From: an uncultured Pedobacter sp.
Lineage (GTDB): Bacteria; Bacteroidota; Bacteroidia; Sphingobacteriales; Sphingobacteriaceae
DNA: 64,000 bases
NCBI RefSeq assembly: GCF_946480185.1
Contig: NZ_CAMLIG010000014.1
Coordinates: 52,267 to 116,266, forward strand
Direction: 5' to 3'
A program made the translations under genes and the position numbers. Position 1 is the first letter of the stretch, and the number at the start of each line of letters is the position of its first letter. The notes under the pieces are model-generated. The model was not told the origin of the DNA. It saw nothing but the letters and a program-made list of their open reading frames with translations, and did no database searches. Positions 35,202 to 43,834 of the stretch are shown here, piece after piece.

Positions 35202-37523
35202 TTATTTAATCATTTCAAATTTTGCTGATAAATAATCGGTCGAATTTTTGCCAATTTGCACTTCAAATTCACCAGGCTCAACTATACGTTTCATATCAGG
35301 GCCAAAGTATTGTAGCTTGTCTGATGTTATGGTAAACGACACGGTTTGTTTTTCGCCTTTTTTAAGATGAATACGGCTAAAATCTTTTAGTTCCTGAACG
35401 GGTCTTGTAACCGTACTTACCAGATCTCTGATGTATAATTGCACTACTTCATCACCATCAACATCGCCTGTATTGGTAACATCAATGTTTACTTTTACAG
35501 GCTGACCAATTATGGCTTTTTTATCGCTAATGGTAAGGTTACTGTATTGAAAATTGGTGTAGCTTAATCCAAATCCGAAAGGATATAGTGGCGCATACGG
35601 GCCATCAATGTACGGACTTTCGTGGACGTAAGGCTTGTGGTTATAATATACGGGTAACTGACCCACATCTTTTGGTATGGTTACGGCCAGTTTGCCACTC
35701 GGGTTCACATTGCCGAAGATTACATTAGCAACTGCTGTACCTTGTTCTTGCCCTAAATACCAGCCTTCTATCATAGCCGGTGCATTTGCAGCCAAATAAT
35801 TGACAGATTGTGGCCGTCCGTTAATTAGCAAAATCGCCGTTTGCTTTTTTAATTCGAAAATGGCTTTTGCCAAATCGTTTTGTCGGCCTAATAAATCCAA
35901 ATCATAATAATCACCTGTATGATTTGCCCATTCCTCGCGACAGGTTAACTCGTTACCGCCCATTACCAGCAGAACGGCATCGCAGGTTTTTGCTAATGCT
36001 ACAGCATCTGCAATGCGTTTATCCTCTGCTTCTTTTGTTTTATCAACAGCTTTTATGGTCGTATCGTTTTCATATATCTTATAGCCTTCGCTAAATACCA
36101 CTTCAAACTTACCTTTTCCATATTTTGATAAACCCTCAACAATACTTACACCTGGGCTTTTATCATTTGCATAATTGCCATAATGTACTTCATCGGCATT
36201 AGGCCCAATAACGGCAATTCGCTTAATTGTATTTGAATTAAATGGTAAGGTTTTATCTTCGTTTTTTAATAAGATCATTCCTTCTTCAGCAGCTTTTAAA
36301 GCAATTTGCCGATGTGCTTTTTGCATTGCCAATTTTTCGGCGTCGTTTATTGTTTTTATGTAAGGATGTTCAAACAAACCTAATATGAATTTATTGCGTA
36401 AAACCCTTGCAACTGCGGAGTCTAGTACCGATTCTTTTACTTCGCCCGCTTTTATTAATGCTGGCAGATAGCTAAAACAGTAGTTTTGCCAATTACTCGG
36501 ACATTCAAAATCCATCCCTGCATTAATGGCGTTTTTTCCGGCTTCGGCCCGATTAAAACTTGTATGTTGGCGGGTAACCATTCTGTTCACGGCATCATAG
36601 TCGGAAATCACAAAACCGGTAAAACCCCATTCGCCACGCAATACATCATTTAATAACCATTTATTAGCATGATTTGGCACACCATCAATTTCATTGTAAG
36701 ATGCCATAACTGTGCGCACATTGGCTTTTTTAACCGCCATTTCAAATGGATAGAAATGATTTTCACGCAGTATTCTTTCCGAAAAATTGGCGGGGGCTAA
36801 ATTGGTGCCACCCTCTGGCTGACCATGCCCTGCAAAGTGTTTGGCACAGGCTAAGAGGTGGTTTTCATCAATCATAAATTTGCGGCCTTGCAAACCAAAA
36901 ACTGCTGCCACACCCATTTGAGCTACATGGTAAGGATCTTCGCCAAAAAACTCATCGGCTCTGCCGAAACGAGGGTCTCGCATTAAATCAATAACCGGTG
37001 TTGCCGCATGAGTAATGCCATAGCTCCGCATTTCTTTTGCAACTGCCCTGTAAACACTTTCCACCAAGACGGTATCCCAAGTGCTGCCCAGTAAAGGTGC
37101 TACAGGAAATACCGTTGATTTGTCTTCATTTCCTACAAAGCCATGACAACCTTCTCCATTAGAAATAGCTGGTATCCCAAGTCTGGTTTGTTCAACAAAA
37201 TATTTTTGAATGGCATTAAATCTTCCTACATATTGGCTACTATTCATTTCTACCTGAAACTGCAAAAAACCAATCCCATTTTTGACAGTATCGCCCAACA
37301 TCTTAATGGCTAATTGTAAGCTGTCTGGTTTACTTGCATCAATGTTTGCATGCCAAATATTAAGCTGGTTGCATTTATCCATCAAAGTCATTCTACTCAC
37401 TAAATCTTTAACACGTGATTCTATTGGTGCAGATGAGTTTTTATAAATAGGTAATTGTGTTTGTTGAGCTTTACTAAAAAAGCTAAACAACATAAAAAAT
37501 GCTATTAGAAAAGAAAATTTCAT
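35202..37523 (-). CDS. GH3 family beta-glycosidase (BglX-like)
   Basis: 773 residues with a signal peptide (FFMLFSFFSKAQQ), so periplasmic. The first domain has the GH3 hallmarks: IPAISNGEGCHGF, PVIDLMRDPRFGRADEFFGE, CAKHFAGHGQPEGG and FVISDYDAV with D308 as predicted nucleophile. The alpha/beta sandwich (AAEEGMILLKNEDKTLPFN, AMIEGWYLGQEQGTA) and the Fn3-like C-terminal domain (DVTNTGDVDGDEVVQLYI) are complete. The enzyme trims beta-linked glucose, xylose or similar from oligosaccharide ends; the sugar is not decided by the sequence. Second gene of the minus-strand operon, 21 nt after the first GH3 gene and 7 nt before the FGE-fold gene. Confidence 0.9.
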   Translation of the reverse strand: MKFSFLIAFFMLFSFFSKAQQTQLPIYKNSSAPIESRVKDLVSRMTLMDKCNQLNIWHANIDASKPDSLQLAIKMLGDTVKNGIGFLQFQVEMNSSQYVGRFNAIQKYFVEQTRLGIPAISNGEGCHGFVGNEDKSTVFPVAPLLGSTWDTVLVESVYRAVAKEMRSYGITHAATPVIDLMRDPRFGRADEFFGEDPYHVAQMGVAAVFGLQGRKFMIDENHLLACAKHFAGHGQPEGGTNLAPANFSERILRENHFYPFEMAVKKANVRTVMASYNEIDGVPNHANKWLLNDVLRGEWGFTGFVISDYDAVNRMVTRQHTSFNRAEAGKNAINAGMDFECPSNWQNYCFSYLPALIKAGEVKESVLDSAVARVLRNKFILGLFEHPYIKTINDAEKLAMQKAHRQIALKAAEEGMILLKNEDKTLPFNSNTIKRIAVIGPNADEVHYGNYANDKSPGVSIVEGLSKYGKGKFEVVFSEGYKIYENDTTIKAVDKTKEAEDKRIADAVALAKTCDAVLLVMGGNELTCREEWANHTGDYYDLDLLGRQNDLAKAIFELKKQTAILLINGRPQSVNYLAANAPAMIEGWYLGQEQGTAVANVIFGNVNPSGKLAVTIPKDVGQLPVYYNHKPYVHESPYIDGPYAPLYPFGFGLSYTNFQYSNLTISDKKAIIGQPVKVNIDVTNTGDVDGDEVVQLYIRDLVSTVTRPVQELKDFSRIHLKKGEKQTVSFTITSDKLQYFGPDMKRIVEPGEFEVQIGKNSTDYLSAKFEMIK

Positions 37524-37544
37524 GATTGACTATTACTGTTGAAT

Positions 37545-40064
37545 CTATTTTAAAATTTTAGCTATCTCCAATGGAATTACCTTGCTGTTTGGAAGAATTA
37601 ATTCACCTTGACAGGTATTATTCTGTGCATTCAGGTCTTTATCTGAGGATATTTCTATTGTAGCAGTAATTGCATTTTTACCATCAATAGCTATCCATTC
37701 TTTTCCGTTTAATCCATTTGCAACGGCCATATCCATACCGCCCACAGGAATAGTCGTATTTGTAGTGCTGTAAACTGCTACTTCTTTTCCATCCACATAG
37801 AAATGTAGTTTGTAAGCATCGCCTTTCTCTAAATTTGCTGTACCATTATTTATGACAGAAGCCATAAATACAACTGGCTCACCTTTTTTTGGGAAGGCAG
37901 GCATAGTGCGAATGTTTCTCACCAATAAATCTGGTTTTGGTGTTGCTGCTGTTAAGTTGAATGAAGCATTTAAAACCAGTTTATCAGATGCGCCACCAAC
38001 ACGCACTATATAGTTGCCTGATGGTACTTCGTAAGATTTTGTTTGCTCGTTATAGATATATAACTCTTCGGGACTAAGCATAATGGTAATGCGTTTTGTC
38101 TCGCCGGGCTGCAACATTGTCTTTTCAAAGCCTCGTAATTGTTTTTCCGGCATCGGCAAAGTAGGTTGTTGCTTGCCCATACTTAGGTATAACTGAGCTA
38201 CTTCTTCGCCGGCCATAGTGCCGGTATTTTTTAAGTCAAAAGATACTTCTATTAAATCGCCAACCTTTGCAAGTGGTTTGTTAATTCTAATATTTGAATA
38301 CTGAAAAGTTGTATAACTAATACCTGCACCAAAAGCATATTCAGGAATCAAATGTTGGCTGTCAAACCAACGGTAACCTGCACCTTTGCTCACCATGTTT
38401 CTAAAATCCGGGTTGATGGGAATAATCTGGCTATCATCTTTTGGCATAGTTGCAGGTAGTTTACCTGATGGATTATAATTGCCAAACAATACATCTGCTA
38501 TAGCTTTACCGGCTTCTTGCCCAGGGTAAAATGCGTATAATAATCCTTTCACATTTTTTACTACCGGCGTAACACTGCATATACCGCCAGAAATAACTAC
38601 CAATACAATATTTGGATTCACTTTTGCAATTTCATTAATTAACCGATTTTGCATACCCGGTAATAAAACCGTTTGGGATGCTCTATCTGGACGGGTTACG
38701 CGGCCTCCACCTTTTTCATCGGCTTCTTTATCCAAAAAATAACCTTCGCCTTCAACAGTACTATCTAAACCTGCAACAAATACCACATACTTGTTTCTTT
38801 TAGCAGCTTCAATTGTTGCTGCAAAATAGGTGGTGTCTTTATCGTTGATGTTGCATCCTTTAGCAAATTGTGTTTTATCTGCACCAATAATATTTTTTAT
38901 GCCGTCATAAACTGGGATACGGTAAGATGGAGATACCTTAGAACTACTATTGCCATCTAAAGGCAATACACCTGCATTTGGGCCAATTACTGCAACAGAG
39001 CCTATTTTTTTCTTGCTGAATGGTAAAAAGTCTTGGTCATTCTTTAGAAGCACCAAACTTTTAAGACCACTTTCATAAACCAACGCTCGGTTTTCTTTTC
39101 CATCAATCACCGATTTATCAATTACAGGAACACCATCTATCATACCTGATAATATTTTTGTTCTTAGCACATTTCTGGCAGCTCTTTCAACAAGTGTTGG
39201 ATCAAACTTTCCGTTTTTTATGCCATCAGGTAATTCTTTAATGTACAAATCGTTGCCTTCGCAGAAGTCTAATTCGGAGTTTAAGGCTTTTAAAGTATTG
39301 CTAAAACCACCCCAGTCGCACATGGTATAAAAATTATAGCCCCAATGGTCTCTTAGTAAATCCTTGATTAAAAATTTATTTTCTGCGCATTTATCTCCAT
39401 TTACCCAATTATAAGCACACATTACCGAAAGCGCACCGCCATACTGAATTGTTCTTTTCCAATGCGCACCCCAAAACTCAACCAAGCTACGTTCATCACA
39501 CAGATAATTATTGGTTCTTCTGTTCAATTCATAAGTATTCAAATTATAATGTTTGATGGAACCAAAAACAGAAGTAGTGTTTTGTCCCAATACAAAAGCT
39601 GACGAAATTCTCCCGCCTAAAAAAGGGTCTTCGCCAATGGTTTCTGGAGCTCGGCCAACACGTGGGTCAATTAAAAGATCTAAAGTAGGACCCGCAATTC
39701 TGTCTTTCCCTCTTGCGGCTTGTTCCAAGGCAATTGCTCTTCCAACTCTTGTAATTAAATGAGGATCCCAAGTTGCTGCCATTGCAATAGTTACTGGGAA
39801 GGATGAAAATCCCTTTGCGCCATTGCCAATTCCATGTGGACCATCGCTACCCTTAAATTGTGGAATTTTCAGTCTGTCGTTACCATCCGTGAGGTAATAA
39901 AGTTGCTCAATTTTTTCCTGCATGGTCATCTTTGCCAACAGATTATCCAACCTTAATTCCAAGGCATTTGCAGGTAGCTTTTGTGCGAATGAAGTTTGCG
40001 ACAACAATGAGGTTGAAACAATAATTAAAAAACAAAAAATATTTAAGCTGTTATTTTTTTTCAT
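37545..40064 (-). CDS. GH3 family beta-glycosidase with C-terminal CARDB-like domain
   Basis: 839 residues with a signal peptide (STSLLSQTSFAQ). GH3 motifs: FKGSDGPHGIG, DPRVGRAPETIGEDP, SIKHYNLNTYELNRR and YTMCDWGGF, where D250 is the predicted nucleophile. The second alpha/beta domain (~335-560; YAFYPGQEAGKA), a Fn3-like domain (~590-695) and then an extra Ig-like CARDB-type module (~700-825; PDLLVRNIRTMP, VVFMASVINNGTANL) follow. The extra domain explains the length, about 100 residues more than the other two GH3 proteins here, and may bind a surface or sugar. It is the first gene of the operon and is read away from the divergent LacI gene. Confidence 0.9.
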   Translation of the reverse strand: MKKNNSLNIFCFLIIVSTSLLSQTSFAQKLPANALELRLDNLLAKMTMQEKIEQLYYLTDGNDRLKIPQFKGSDGPHGIGNGAKGFSSFPVTIAMAATWDPHLITRVGRAIALEQAARGKDRIAGPTLDLLIDPRVGRAPETIGEDPFLGGRISSAFVLGQNTTSVFGSIKHYNLNTYELNRRTNNYLCDERSLVEFWGAHWKRTIQYGGALSVMCAYNWVNGDKCAENKFLIKDLLRDHWGYNFYTMCDWGGFSNTLKALNSELDFCEGNDLYIKELPDGIKNGKFDPTLVERAARNVLRTKILSGMIDGVPVIDKSVIDGKENRALVYESGLKSLVLLKNDQDFLPFSKKKIGSVAVIGPNAGVLPLDGNSSSKVSPSYRIPVYDGIKNIIGADKTQFAKGCNINDKDTTYFAATIEAAKRNKYVVFVAGLDSTVEGEGYFLDKEADEKGGGRVTRPDRASQTVLLPGMQNRLINEIAKVNPNIVLVVISGGICSVTPVVKNVKGLLYAFYPGQEAGKAIADVLFGNYNPSGKLPATMPKDDSQIIPINPDFRNMVSKGAGYRWFDSQHLIPEYAFGAGISYTTFQYSNIRINKPLAKVGDLIEVSFDLKNTGTMAGEEVAQLYLSMGKQQPTLPMPEKQLRGFEKTMLQPGETKRITIMLSPEELYIYNEQTKSYEVPSGNYIVRVGGASDKLVLNASFNLTAATPKPDLLVRNIRTMPAFPKKGEPVVFMASVINNGTANLEKGDAYKLHFYVDGKEVAVYSTTNTTIPVGGMDMAVANGLNGKEWIAIDGKNAITATIEISSDKDLNAQNNTCQGELILPNSKVIPLEIAKILK

Positions 40065-40428
40065 TTTAGGATGCTTTTTATTCTTTTACAATTATTTATT
40101 ATGTGAACAATATACCGTCGAATGTTTTGATGTTCGATTTGTGATCTCTTATGCTTTAAACGCTAAAAAGCTTAATCCTTTTCTGTTTCATGACGCTTTA
40201 AAACGGTTGTGCATAAGAAAATAAATCTAGTTTCGGTTTATAAAAATTCAGGTTTTGATTTCGATAAATAATCTCTTGTGAGCTAAATTGCTGAAAATAA
40301 AATACAGACAATCTTAATTGGTTATATTTATCTACTACAACGTTGTAGCTGAAATGTAGGAGTCGAAAAAAAATATTTTGTCATCTTTAGGATGCGATTG
40401 TTGCTACAGCGCAAACAAATATGTAAAC
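40065..40428. other. Divergent promoter region between GH3 operon and LacI gene
   Basis: 364 nt of A/T-rich DNA between two diverging transcription units. The one striking element is the 14-bp palindrome at 40335-40348. Open frames crossing the region (for example 39922-40224 on the plus strand) run antisense through the GH3 start and are not genes. Confidence 0.6.
40335..40348. promoter_or_regulatory. Predicted LacI-family operator
   Basis: CTACAACGTTGTAG is a perfect palindrome with a central CG, the symmetric form typical of LacI/GalR-family operators. It is 81 nt upstream of the LacI-type ATG (40429) and 271 nt from the GH3 start (40064), so it could control the regulator itself, the operon or both. 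I did not find this motif in the other promoter regions of the window. Confidence 0.65.
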
Positions 40429-41439
40429 ATGAATCTTAAACAAATTGCCAGTCAGCTTAACTTATCATTTTCAACAGTGTCAAAAGCTTTGCGTGACAGT
40501 CATGAAATTAGTGATGCAACAAAGAAGTTGGTGTTGGCAAAGGCGAAAGAACTAAATTATGAAGTAAACCCTTTTGCAAGTAGCTTACGAAAACAAAAAA
40601 GTAAAACTATTGCTGTTATTATCCCCGAAGTGGTGAATGATTTTTTTGGGCCTGCAATAAACGGAATTGAATCTATTGCACAAGAAAAAGGTTATCATGT
40701 ACTGATTTATCTTACTCATGAGGATATGAAAAAGGAAGTTGCCATCACCAGGCTTTTACAAAATGGAAGGGTTGATGGCATACTAATATCTATCTCAGAA
40801 CAAACTTTGGATGCCACGCACCTCGAGAAATTGAAAGAGAAAAAAATTCCATTTGTTTTTTTTGACAGGGTGGTAGATCATATACAAGTACCCAAAGTTA
40901 CAACCGATGATTACCACAGCGGCGTTAAAGCTACAGAACACTTAATTGAAAGTGGATGTAAGCGGATCGGTTTTTTATCTATATCGCAAAGTCTTTCTAT
41001 CAGTAACAAAAGAATGGCTGGCTACCTTGATGCTTTAAAAAAACACGATTTACCGATAGACAATAGCCTGATTATAAATTGTCCGGGTAATGATGAAAGA
41101 AACAAAAACCTGATTAGGGAATCATTAAAAAGAAAAAACAGACCTGATGGCATATTTTCTTCTTTAGAAAAACTGGCAATTGATACTTATGAAGTTTGTG
41201 AAGAACTAAAATTAAATATACCAAAAGATGTTAAAGTAATCTGCTTTTCAAATCTGAAAACCGCCGGCTTATTAAACCCATCAATGACCACCATCACACA
41301 ACCGGCATTTGAAATGGGTAAAGAAGCCACTGAAATATTATTTAAATTAATAGAAGGAAAAAAACATTATTTCCCATTAGAAAACACGATGATAAATTCA
41401 AAATTAATAGTTAGAAATTCTACCAAAAATATCTTATAA
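40429..41439 (+). CDS. LacI/GalR family transcriptional regulator
   Basis: 336 residues from ATG 40429; a TTG-started longer frame (40378) adds 17 Cys-rich residues ahead of the DNA-binding domain and is rejected. Residues 1-46 are the LacI helix-turn-helix (NLKQIASQLNLSFSTVSKAL) with the hinge after NYEVNPFASSLRKQKS. Residues ~58-336 are the sugar-binding periplasmic-protein-like domain (TIAVIIPEVVNDFFGPAING, VDGILISISEQT, VTTDDYHSGVKATEHLIESG). It should bind a sugar or sugar phosphate in the cytosol and release or alter DNA binding. It is divergent from the GH3/GH3/FGE-fold/GH2 operon and has a palindromic operator candidate in its own promoter, so both self-control and operon control are likely. 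Confidence 0.93.
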   Translation: MNLKQIASQLNLSFSTVSKALRDSHEISDATKKLVLAKAKELNYEVNPFASSLRKQKSKTIAVIIPEVVNDFFGPAINGIESIAQEKGYHVLIYLTHEDMKKEVAITRLLQNGRVDGILISISEQTLDATHLEKLKEKKIPFVFFDRVVDHIQVPKVTTDDYHSGVKATEHLIESGCKRIGFLSISQSLSISNKRMAGYLDALKKHDLPIDNSLIINCPGNDERNKNLIRESLKRKNRPDGIFSSLEKLAIDTYEVCEELKLNIPKDVKVICFSNLKTAGLLNPSMTTITQPAFEMGKEATEILFKLIEGKKHYFPLENTMINSKLIVRNSTKNIL

Positions 41440-41454
41440 AATTATGTTATTAAG

Positions 41455-41855
41455 GGCCAATTTGAAAATATTAAACCAGATAAAATTGGTCTGGAGCTTT
41501 AGTAGGATTTAAATTTGATGCGGCATTAAAAAAAAAGGTTTCACGTTGAAAATGATTTTGTTTATCATCAATTAAAATACGATGCAAAGGCAGATTGGAA
41601 TTTAATCGAACAATTTGAACATCCCGTAAGTTTTAAACACACCGCAAATGGATTTGGACTTAAAGCCAAAGTAAAAGTAGTTTATACTATTTCCAAAAAT
41701 GTATCAGCTTTTATTTATGGTCAGAATGGTTTTTGGATACAGGTTCTGGTATTGATCAGTTGTTTTATAATGATGGAAAAATGGCATACACAAAACTGAA
41801 TCAGGTAAGCCGTAAAAGTACCATTTTAGGTTTAGGGATGAAATTCTCCTTCTAA
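41455..41855 (+). pseudogene. Decayed outer-membrane beta-barrel gene remnant
   Basis: Pieces of one protein can be read by switching frame: FENIKPDKIGLEL (~41462-41500), then VGFKFDAALKK (~41502-41535), then from the A-run HVENDFVYHQLKYDAK, DWNLIEQFEHPVSFKH and KVVYTISKNVSAFIYGQ (41530-41727), then FLDTGSGIDQLFYNDGK and STILGLGMKFSF with a stop at 41853-41855. Alternating polar and hydrophobic residues and a Phe C-terminus are typical of an outer-membrane beta-barrel. At least three frameshifts, one in the long A-run at ~41528-41536, and no start show it is dead. Only the C-terminal ~130 residues are left. The family is not identified. Confidence 0.65.
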
Positions 41856-42157
41856 ATGTCTTACTTGTATATTTTGCGAGGGTTAAAATAAAATTCTGAA
41901 TTTGTAAAACTAAAAATTTACATAAAAATATATCAAGAGAATTATCAAGATAGAAAAACATTCACCACGCCAGCCTACTTCAACCTCTTAAAACAATATG
42001 ATTTTAATGTTAAGTAATACATTTGAATGTTGTTTTAGGTACAAATGTGGCCTATAGCAATTTGTAAGTTCAATTATATTTGATTTAATCATGTCGCTAT
42101 CTTTCCTAGGTAAGGCTGTTTGAAATTTAATTGTAAACCAATGTTTGATATAAATTT
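41856..42157. other. Intergenic DNA with a possible second gene fragment
   Basis: One frame is open from 41892 to a TAA at 42015-42017 and reads as a plausible protein end (YQENYQDRKTFTTPAYFN, then LLKQYDFNVK), but it has no start codon and only ~41 residues. It may be the tail of another decayed gene. A sequence TATATTTG at 42075-42082 matches the Bacteroidota -7 box and could serve the GH16 gene, though no good -33 box is placed before it. Confidence 0.35.
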
Positions 42158-43255
42158 ATGAAATCCAAAAATATTATAATTCTAATGCTAACTATGGTGT
42201 GTTTCATTAGCTGCGCCAAAAAGCAAGCGACAGTTGTACCTAACATCAAACCAACTGATTTGGTGATTAATGCAGAAGTAAGTATGGATGGTTCAGGAAA
42301 AGTAAACTTCACAGCAACTGCTACAAATGCTGTAAGATATAGCTATACGTTTGGTCTTTCTTACGGGGAAACTGCAACTAATTCATCAGATGGCAAGGCA
42401 TCTGTCACCTATGCATCATCGGGCAACTACACGGTACATGTAATTGCTTATGCGTCTGATAATACTTTTACATTTGAAGATAAAATCATCTCGGTAGATG
42501 TAGCATTTGCTATACCAACTACAGGTTACACTACACCACTTACTTATCCCGGTAGAACGTTGGTTTGGGCGGATGAGTTTTCGGGAACTGCTTTAAATTC
42601 TGCTTTCTGGACACAGGAAACGGGGAATGTTTGGGCAAATAATGAACTGCAAAATTACCAAGCTAGTAATACAGAAGTTAAAGACGGTTATCTTACCATT
42701 ACTGCAAAAAAGGAAAACGTTAATGGAAGACAATATACTTCATCAAGGATAAAAACGCAGGATAAAAAGTTTTTTAAATACGGACGTGTAGATATTAGGG
42801 CCTTACTTCCAAAAGGCCAAGGGATTTGGCCGGCATTATGGATGTTAGGAAACAACAAAAGTGCCGTAAGCTGGCCAGCTTGCGGAGAAATTGATTTAAT
42901 GGAATTGATTGGTGGTACGGTTAGTCCTAAAAGCGACTCAAAAATATATACTACTTTACATTGGGACGCAAATGGACATCAGCAGACGCAAGGTTCTTAC
43001 ACGCTTAGTTCGGGTAAATTCGCCGACCAATTTCATGTATTTAGTATGGAATGGAACGCCACAACAATTATTTTATATGTAGATGATATGGAATTCAAGA
43101 GGTTTGACATCAGCCCGGCAGGGATGGATGCATTTAGAAAAGATTTCTTTTTTACTTTTAATGTGGCAGTTGGTGGAAACTGGCCTGGAAATCCGGATAA
43201 TACTACGATTTTTCCGCAACGCATGGTGGTGGATTATGTACGAGTTTTTCAATAA
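42158..43255 (+). CDS. GH16 family endo-beta-glucanase lipoprotein (laminarinase-type)
   Basis: 365 residues with a lipoprotein signal (LTMVCFISCAKKQ). Residues ~35-120 form a PKD/Ig-like module (YASSGNYTVHVIAYASDN). The GH16 jelly roll occupies ~128-365: LVWADEFSGTALNSAFW, WPALWMLG, then the signature GEIDLMELIG with E244 (nucleophile), D246 and E249 (acid/base), and the closing MVVDYVRVFQ. The EIDLME form with the inserted residue is the beta-bulge type common in laminarinases, which cut internal beta-1,3-glucan bonds. The lipid anchor suggests action at the cell surface. It stands alone after a pseudogene and is not in an obvious operon, but fits functionally with the GH128-like and GH3 enzymes. 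Confidence 0.92.
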   Translation: MKSKNIIILMLTMVCFISCAKKQATVVPNIKPTDLVINAEVSMDGSGKVNFTATATNAVRYSYTFGLSYGETATNSSDGKASVTYASSGNYTVHVIAYASDNTFTFEDKIISVDVAFAIPTTGYTTPLTYPGRTLVWADEFSGTALNSAFWTQETGNVWANNELQNYQASNTEVKDGYLTITAKKENVNGRQYTSSRIKTQDKKFFKYGRVDIRALLPKGQGIWPALWMLGNNKSAVSWPACGEIDLMELIGGTVSPKSDSKIYTTLHWDANGHQQTQGSYTLSSGKFADQFHVFSMEWNATTIILYVDDMEFKRFDISPAGMDAFRKDFFFTFNVAVGGNWPGNPDNTTIFPQRMVVDYVRVFQ

Positions 43256-43834
43256 ACAGCGGTTTAAGTTCGATGTTTTTACATTAGGTCTTCTTAATTA
43301 TTTTCAGAAAAAGAAATGCAGATTTTTTTTAAATACAAACTAAAAAGTCTTAGGACTAAAAAATCCACAATTAAATCTAAAGATTTCCGAGGAATAGACG
43401 CGATATAAATTTATGTCCTATTTATTTAACAACATTTTTGAATTTCAGTGTGCGGTTTAAAGCTTAAGGATTTCTGGGCAAAAGTTTATTTTTCTAACCA
43501 CCATCCAATATTTTAACAAATTTCTGTTCAACAGGATTTTGAACCATTTAACGATCTCTCTTAATAGTACACTACGGTTGTTAGATGAATTTACCTATTT
43601 AATAAACACATGTTATTTGAAGTAGAATTACCCCAATTTTGAAATAATCGTTGCTCTTAAAACCTACATAATTATACAATTTTGAGTAATCAAAAAATTT
43701 AATTTTTTATCCTATTTAAAGTCTTTTACCTACGATATAGATAATATTCTTAAATTTTAGAAAGAGCTAAATTCATACTGAAACTGAGTTTACTTTCAAT
43801 TACTGAAACATAAAAAACAATAATTAAGAAGAGC
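43256..43834. other. Intergenic region, no gene seen
   Basis: 579 nt of A/T-rich DNA. There is a short hairpin (AGTC-TTAG-GACT, ~43349-43360) followed by an A-run, which on the opposite strand would be a weak terminator. I see no open frame with protein character and no clear promoter. Confidence 0.4.

Noticed and set aside
39922..40224. Plus-strand 100-codon open frame across the GH3 start
   Set aside because: It is mostly antisense to the GH3 N-terminus and covers the promoter; composition is not protein-like.
40378..40428. TTG-started extension of the LacI-type regulator
   Set aside because: It adds 17 residues before a helix-turn-helix that in this family begins at the first residues; ATG 40429 fits.
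41704..41961. Minus-strand open frame of 85 codons
   Set aside because: It runs antisense to the pseudogene, whose plus-strand reading gives a coherent barrel sequence.
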